This document shows positions 6,666 through 9,908 of a stretch of 9,908 bases of DNA, one piece after another. The stretch spans positions 1-9,908 of the forward strand of contig CAYLMM010000073.1 of the NCBI GenBank assembly GCA_964384825.1, in the 5' to 3' direction. Made by a program: the position numbers and the translations under genes. The DNA comes from CAYLMM01 sp964384825. Its GTDB lineage: Bacteria > Krumholzibacteriota > Krumholzibacteriia > LZORAL124-64-63. The notes beneath the pieces were generated by a model that saw nothing but the letters and a program-made list of their open reading frames with translations, did no database searches and had not been told where the DNA came from. Position 1 is the first letter of the stretch. Each line of letters begins with the position of its first letter.

Positions 6666-6887
6666 CGAACCTACCTCGCGTCGAATCCTGGACCCGGGCG
6701 GCGAATCCGGCGAACCGCGGCCGCGGGCCGGCCGTTCCGGGGCGCCCGAAGCCTAGCGGCCGCGACCGGCGATGGCAACCCGCGGACGCGCCGGCGAAAA
6801 TTCCACGCGGTCCCGCCCTTGCCTCATCAGCCCCGCGGTGCTTTCGTAATGGTCCGTTAGCCGACGTCAGCCCGCGAAAGGATCCCC
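6666..6887. other. Divergent intergenic region between patatin and beta-propeller genes
   Basis: These 222 bases must contain the promoters of two divergent genes. The left two thirds is extremely GC-rich, with a 12-base perfect palindrome CCGCGGCCGCGG at 6715-6726. A TTGCCT toward the propeller gene has no good -10 at the right spacing. I see no convincing promoter, small gene or RNA structure. Confidence 0.5.
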
Positions 6888-8123
6888 ATGAACCGCATCC
6901 GGCCACACGCACCGTTCATCCGATCGATCGTCCTGGTCTCGTTCCTGATCCTGGCCGCCGCTTGCGCCGCGGCCCAGGTTCCGCATGTGGCCAACGGCCC
7001 CGAGCCCCGCGACGGGCGAGCGGACCTGAACCTCGTGGAGCAGTGGCGCCTGGGCGGCGAGGATGACGACGAGAACTTCTTCGGGATCGTCGGGGAAGCC
7101 TTCTGCGACCGGGAGGGCAACGCCTACCTGGTCGACAATCAGCTGATCGAAGTCAAGATCTACAGCCCCGAGGGCGAGTTCCTGAACGCGCTCGGCCGCC
7201 GCGGCGACGGACCGGGCGAGGTGCGCAGCCTCGGCACCGCCCTGCTGATGCCCGACGGCTCGCTCGGCCTGGTGCAGTCCTTCCCCGGCCGGGTCGTGAC
7301 CGTGGAGATGGACGGCACTCCCGGCACCTCGATGATCCCCGGCCGCACCGATCCCACATCGGGCGGATTCATGAGCATCACCACCGCCCTGAACCGGGGC
7401 GGAACGCTGGCCTTCAGCGGAACCAGGATCCAGCGCCACGGCGACACCGCGACGCGGACCCAGTTCCTGGGCGTCTTCGCTCCCGACGGATCGCCGCGCG
7501 CCACCCTGGTCGAGAAGGCCTTCGAACAGAGGCGCGGATCGCTCGAGGTTTCCGAGCTGAAGGAGGACTTCGCGCACGGGCGCTTCACCGTCGGTCCCGA
7601 GGGACGGATCTTCGTGGCTCCGGAACGCAACGTCTACCGCATCGACGTCTACGAGGCCGACGGCACTCCGCTGCGCTCGTTCGGCCGCGAGTACGAATCG
7701 GTCCGGCGCACAGCCGCGGAGAAGGACCGGGCCGAGGACTTCCTGCAGCCCTGGCGCCGGCGCCGCCGGGCGCAGATGGAATTCTCGATCGAGAACACCG
7801 AGCCCGACATCCTGCGCCTGCACGTAACCGAAAACGGGGAGGTCTGGGTGCTGACCAGCCGCGGCGCGCGCGACACGCGGCCCGGCGTGACCTGCGTCTA
7901 CGACATCTTCGATCCGCAGGGGGTTTTCGTGCGCCAGGCGGCCCTGGTCAGCGAGGGCGACGGCATCGTCGACGGGCTCTTCCCGGTCGGCGGCGATCGC
8001 TTCCTGCTGGTCAAGGGCTACGCCGACGCCATCCGCACGCTCTACGGCACGATGTCCGATGATGAACAGAGCGTCGAAGAAGGGGGATTGCTGGAGATCG
8101 TCTCGTACCGGACTGCGGACTGA
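6888..8123 (+). CDS. Exported six-bladed beta-propeller (NHL-like) protein
   Basis: This 411-residue protein has an N-terminal export signal: MNRIRPHAPFIR, then a hydrophobic core (residues 13-29) ending ILAAACAAAQ. Cys26 could be a lipoprotein cysteine (LAAAC), but the box is weak, and cleavage by signal peptidase I after AAA is equally possible. The rest resembles the six-bladed beta-propeller family (PF17170). The clearest blade is GEAFCDREGNAYLVD (69-83), then VKIYSPEGEFLNALG with the hallmark GRRGDGPGE (103-111), followed by MPDGSLGLV; further blade-like pieces are TVGPEGRIFVAPE, YRIDVYEADGTPLRSFG, HVTENGEVWVLT and CVYDIFDPQGVFV. Such proteins are common as secreted or surface-bound singletons; the ligand is unknown. 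A run of five arginines (WRRRRRAQ) is an oddity. An AAAGGA ribosome binding site precedes the ATG. It is monocistronic and ends 15 bases from the convergent Cdd1-type gene. Confidence 0.88.
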   Translation: MNRIRPHAPFIRSIVLVSFLILAAACAAAQVPHVANGPEPRDGRADLNLVEQWRLGGEDDDENFFGIVGEAFCDREGNAYLVDNQLIEVKIYSPEGEFLNALGRRGDGPGEVRSLGTALLMPDGSLGLVQSFPGRVVTVEMDGTPGTSMIPGRTDPTSGGFMSITTALNRGGTLAFSGTRIQRHGDTATRTQFLGVFAPDGSPRATLVEKAFEQRRGSLEVSELKEDFAHGRFTVGPEGRIFVAPERNVYRIDVYEADGTPLRSFGREYESVRRTAAEKDRAEDFLQPWRRRRRAQMEFSIENTEPDILRLHVTENGEVWVLTSRGARDTRPGVTCVYDIFDPQGVFVRQAALVSEGDGIVDGLFPVGGDRFLLVKGYADAIRTLYGTMSDDEQSVEEGGLLEIVSYRTAD

Positions 8124-8140
8124 GCCCGCCGGGGCGGCTC
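8122..8140. terminator. Small hairpin between convergent stops, possible bidirectional terminator
   Basis: GAGCC and GGCTC (8122-8126 and 8136-8140) pair around a short GC-rich centre that can add two pairs with a one-base bulge. The hairpin spans the 15 bases between the two convergent stop codons and overlaps both. No T-run follows on either side, so its strength as a terminator is doubtful. Confidence 0.3.
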
Positions 8141-8417
8141 ACCCGTCCGCGGCGGCGTCCTTCCAATTCCACCACTTCAGCAGCTCGGGCTCGAGCCTCT
8201 CCGCGGTGGCCGCGTAGACCGCGCAGCGGAAGACGTACAGCACGCAGCGGTCGATCTTCTGGCCGCGCATCTCGCAGAGCTCCTCGAACATCTTCTCGGG
8301 ATCCTGGCCGTGCAGATCGGCCGGTTCGCGGAAGCCGAGGTCACGCAGATCGCGGGCCAAGCTGGGTCCGATCCCGGCGAGTTCCTGCAGGGGGTCGGCG
8401 GGTTTGCGGGATGCCAT
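8139..8417 (-). CDS. Helix-hairpin-helix protein, Cdd1 ("pathogenicity locus") family
   Basis: This 92-residue protein matches the Cdd1 family (PF11731), named after a Clostridium difficile pathogenicity locus; the name does not imply virulence. The helix-hairpin-helix is LAGIGPSLARDLRDLGF (residues 13-29), a fold usually used for non-specific DNA binding. It is followed by EPADLHGQDPEKMFEELC, the conserved DRCVLYVFRCAVYAA (56-70) and LLKWWNWKD (79-87), which are strong family marks. The length is normal for the family. The ATG at 8417 has an AAGGA ribosome binding site 6 bases away and follows the DUF4405 stop by 16 bases, so it is the last gene of a three-gene operon. DNA binding is family inference; cellular role is unknown. 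Confidence 0.9.
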   Translation of the reverse strand: MASRKPADPLQELAGIGPSLARDLRDLGFREPADLHGQDPEKMFEELCEMRGQKIDRCVLYVFRCAVYAATAERLEPELLKWWNWKDAAADG

Positions 8418-8433
8418 CGAAGTCCTTCCGTTC

Positions 8434-9258
8434 TCAACGCGGCTGCAGCAGACGGTAGACCTCTCCCGGCGTCGTCCGGTTGCGCTCCGCGATATCCTTC
8501 AACTTCCATCCCGGCTGCGCTTCTATTCCGGCGGCATCCAGCCTGCGCAGCGCATCGGCCGGATCGACGCCGTACCGGGCGCAGAGATCCTCGAGGCGCA
8601 TCCTGCCCATCCCCGAGCCGGGCGCATGCGGCAAGCCCGCTTCCGCCGCCCCTCCCCGGCCGGCCCCGCCCATCATGACATCGAAAAGCACCTGGGGCGT
8701 CACGCCGTTGGCCCGGCCGATCGTCAGCAGGTTCGTCTCCGCATCGACATCGACGTAACCGGCCTCCCGCAATCGCGCGACCGCGCCCTCGGGATCGATC
8801 TCCTGCCGGCGGGCCAGGACCTTCAGCGGCGACAGTTCGGCGTGGCCGTAGGGAGGCTCGCCGTAGCGCTCGGCCGCGGCGTCCTTGACCGTCGCATTCA
8901 GATCGGGGATCCAGCGCAGCGGCGGCGCCTCGGCCAGCGTGCCGGCCAGCACGACCACGGCGATGCCCGCGGCCACGGCCATATTCCGGTTGAAGACGAC
9001 CTTCCTGGTCTCGGGGCTCGACAGGTAGTTCACGATCGGCCGCCAGTTGTAGACCGCGTGAAATACCGCGGCGACCATCAGCAGCAGGCCGAGGTTCATG
9101 TGCAGGTTCGACCACTGGTCCTTGGAAAGCCCCCAGGTCGTCCAGCCCGCCCAGTAGGCGACCCGTCCGTGGGGCATGATGTAAAGGATCACGCTGGTGA
9201 CCAGCAACAGGATGGTGCCCAGCAGCAGGAACAGCGAAACGATCCGGCGCAATTTCAT
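8434..9258 (-). CDS. DUF4405 membrane protein (cytochrome b561-like) with two C-terminal repeats
   Basis: This 274-residue protein has a DUF4405 domain (PF14358) at its N-terminus. Three hydrophobic helices are visible at about 6-28, 51-70 and 92-109. His53 (NLHMNLG) and His67 (VFHAVYNW) in the second helix region, with His30 just after the first helix, are placed as expected for haem ligands of a b-type cytochrome; haem binding is family inference. After about residue 110 the protein is soluble and contains two related units: about 138-195 (LKVLARRQEIDP, AVARLREAGY, then LLTIGRANGVTPQVLFDVM) and about 216-271 (LEDLCARYGVDP, ALRRLDAAGI, then LKDIAERNRTTPGEVYRLL). They are joined by a Gly/Ala-rich linker (196-218). 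Each unit looks like two short helical hairpins. The ATG at 9258 overlaps the DUF2164 stop by four bases (ATGA), with AGGGAAG upstream, so translation is probably coupled. A role in electron transfer near the divergent flavin oxidoreductase is speculative. Confidence 0.88.
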   Translation of the reverse strand: MKLRRIVSLFLLLGTILLLVTSVILYIMPHGRVAYWAGWTTWGLSKDQWSNLHMNLGLLLMVAAVFHAVYNWRPIVNYLSSPETRKVVFNRNMAVAAGIAVVVLAGTLAEAPPLRWIPDLNATVKDAAAERYGEPPYGHAELSPLKVLARRQEIDPEGAVARLREAGYVDVDAETNLLTIGRANGVTPQVLFDVMMGGAGRGGAAEAGLPHAPGSGMGRMRLEDLCARYGVDPADALRRLDAAGIEAQPGWKLKDIAERNRTTPGEVYRLLQPR

Positions 9259-9503
9259 CGTGTTCTTCCCTGGTCTTCGGATTCGTAGAGAGAGCCGTCC
9301 AGGTCGGCGACCTTCTCGGCCATGAAGGCCTGGGCGTCGCTGATGGCCTGATTGTAGACCACCGGGCCGATTTCCTTCAGGCAGAAATCGAGCAGCAGCA
9401 TGGCCTTCAGGTCGCCGAGCTCCTCTTCCATGTTCCGGTCGAAGTATTCGCGCATCGATTTGATCAGGCGCTGCTGCTTTTCACGGGGGATTTCGATGGC
9501 CAT
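9255..9503 (-). CDS. DUF2164 family protein
   Basis: This 82-residue protein matches DUF2164 (PF09932), a small bacterial family of unknown function. Conserved signs are EELGDLKAMLLLDFCLKEIG (residues 27-46), the PVVYNQAISDAQAFM run (47-61) and the VADLDGSLYE ending (65-74). It is predicted helical and soluble, without signal peptide. The ATG at 9503 has GGGAG about 6 bases upstream and a plausible promoter at 9555-9583. It is the first gene of the DUF2164-DUF4405-Cdd1 operon and overlaps the second gene by four bases. No function can be given. Confidence 0.9.
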   Translation of the reverse strand: MAIEIPREKQQRLIKSMREYFDRNMEEELGDLKAMLLLDFCLKEIGPVVYNQAISDAQAFMAEKVADLDGSLYESEDQGRTR

Positions 9504-9554
9504 CGGGGGCTCCCGGGCAGAGGGGACTGGTCAGCCGATCCGGCGATGATTTTC

Positions 9555-9583
9555 AATATACCGTCGCGCCTCCCGGAAGTCCA
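9555..9583 (-). promoter_or_regulatory. Probable sigma70-type promoter of the DUF2164-DUF4405-Cdd1 operon
   Basis: On the minus strand TGGACT (9578-9583, 4 of 6 to the -35 consensus) is followed after exactly 17 bases by TATATT (9555-9560, 5 of 6 to the -10 consensus). Transcription would begin near 9548, leaving a leader of about 45 bases before the ATG at 9503. Confidence 0.45.
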
Positions 9584-9658
9584 CGAATGGCTGTTTCTTC
9601 AGTAATCCGTTTAATTGCAACGTACTGCGCCTAAACCACCCCCCCGCCCCTCTGAAAA

Positions 9659-9703
9659 CGAAATCCCTTTTTGATTTCGATGTCTATTATATTAGATTTT
9701 GAT
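9659..9703 (+). promoter_or_regulatory. AT-rich regulatory island with inverted and direct GATTTYGAT elements upstream of the flavin oxidoreductase
   Basis: CGAAATC (9659-9665) and GATTTCG (9673-9679) form a perfect 7+7 inverted repeat with a 7-base spacer. GATTTCGAT (9673-9681) recurs as GATTTTGAT (9695-9703), 22 bases downstream, about two helical turns. A weak promoter, TTGATT (9671-9676), 16 bases, TAGATT (9693-9698), overlaps these elements. The AT content is sharply above the rest of the window. This looks like an operator-promoter for the plus-strand gene starting at 9769. The remainder of the 9504-9768 interval holds no gene that I can support. Confidence 0.4.
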
Positions 9704-9711
9704 TGAGTGTT

Positions 9712-9721
9712 GGCGATCGCC
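9712..9721. repeat. 10-base perfect palindrome GGCGATCGCC
   Basis: A perfect palindrome about 48 bases before the oxidoreductase start and just downstream of the predicted transcription start. It could be a second protein site or simply a chance GATC-centred palindrome. Confidence 0.25.
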
Positions 9722-9768
9722 CCCCGGAGGCCCTCGCTTGATCGGATTCACACCGCGGAAGGAATATC

Positions 9769-9908
9769 ATGGAACGCTACGAAGTCATCGTGATCGGCGG
9801 CGGGCCGGCCGGAATCACCCTGGCCAAGATCCTGGGCAAGAAGAGAAGGATGGCGGTCGTCCGCCCCGAGGACTTCAGCATGGTGTACTGCGCCATGCCC
9901 TACGCGGT
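9769..9908 (+). CDS. FAD-dependent pyridine nucleotide-disulfide oxidoreductase, CoA-disulfide reductase/NADH oxidase-like (N-terminus only)
   Basis: Only the first 46 codons are present; the gene runs off the right edge. MERYEVIVIGGGPAGITLAK shows the N-terminal FAD-binding Rossmann loop (GGGPAG, residues 10-15). FSMVYCAMPYA (36-46) places a cysteine, Cys41, in the position of the redox-active cysteine of single-cysteine enzymes such as CoA-disulfide reductase (Cys43, followed by ALPY in Staphylococcus aureus) and related NADH oxidase/persulfide reductases. This argues against the two-cysteine glutathione reductase type. The ATG at 9769 has AAGGA about 5 bases upstream. It is transcribed divergently from the DUF2164-DUF4405-Cdd1 operon across a 265-base region. 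Exact substrate (CoA disulfide, oxygen, persulfide or polysulfide) cannot be told from this fragment. Confidence 0.82.
   Translation, partial: MERYEVIVIGGGPAGITLAKILGKKRRMAVVRPEDFSMVYCAMPYA

Noticed and set aside
6715..6726. Palindrome CCGCGGCCGCGG in the divergent region
   Set aside because: Two tandem CCGCGG units in a very GC-rich stretch; no promoter nearby gives it meaning.
3331..6912. A 1193-codon open frame on the minus strand and a 1131-codon frame on the plus strand over the transporter and patatin genes
   Set aside because: Both are Arg/Gly/Ala-rich or Asp/His/Gln-rich low-complexity translations with no domain sense, overlapping two genes with clear family matches. They arise from the lack of stop codons in GC-rich DNA.
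8139..8417. Cdd1 match as a sign of a pathogenicity island
   Set aside because: The family name is historical; members are widespread helix-hairpin-helix proteins. No toxin, integrase or transposase is present.
8404..9288. A 294-codon plus-strand frame opposite the DUF4405 gene
   Set aside because: Antisense shadow; the minus strand has DUF4405 helices, repeats and operon spacing.

Overview
This is a GC-rich window of about 9.9 kb with dense, short-spaced bacterial genes and one 100-base run of N that marks an assembly join. The N run, the high GC and the mixture of families (secreted six-bladed beta-propeller protein, patatin-POTRA-barrel protein, DUF4405 and DUF2164 proteins) suggest a metagenome-assembled genome of a Gram-negative bacterium, possibly from the FCB/Gemmatimonadota/Krumholzibacteria neighbourhood. 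An outer membrane is supported directly by the beta-barrel protein; the phylum is only a guess.

Left part (1-6665, all on the minus strand). Reading in the direction of transcription: a patatin-like phospholipase with POTRA and C-terminal outer-membrane barrel (interrupted by the N gap), a YeiH-type membrane transporter with a TTG start, a small unidentified membrane protein with a GTG start, a SUI1/YciH translation factor, and a YcaQ/AlkX-type DNA glycosylase whose start overlaps the yciH stop by ATGA. These five genes are separated by 42, 70, 43 and -4 bases and could form one transcript, although a strong stem-loop lies just after the patatin gene. A separate cysteine-rich CGGC-domain protein follows with its own possible promoter, then the first 281 codons of an unrecognised conserved protein that runs off the left edge.

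Middle (6666-8123). A 222-base divergent intergenic region separates the patatin gene from a single plus-strand gene for an exported six-bladed beta-propeller (NHL-like) protein. This gene ends tail to tail with the next operon, only 15 bases apart.

Right part (8139-9908). A compact minus-strand operon encodes a DUF2164 protein, a DUF4405 membrane protein (cytochrome b561-like helices plus two C-terminal repeats) and a Cdd1-type helix-hairpin-helix protein. A plausible sigma70-type promoter precedes it. Divergently, across an unusually AT-rich regulatory stretch with repeated GATTTYGAT elements, begins a FAD-dependent oxidoreductase that resembles CoA-disulfide reductase/NADH oxidase and is cut by the right edge. 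The pairing of a haem-binding-type membrane protein with a flavin disulfide reductase hints at a redox function, but this is inference.

I found no CRISPR array, tRNA, rRNA, insertion sequence or recognisable defence system. Most of the window is ordinary housekeeping and envelope genes; the least explained parts are the left-edge protein, the DUF2164-DUF4405-Cdd1 operon with its regulatory island, and the small membrane protein.
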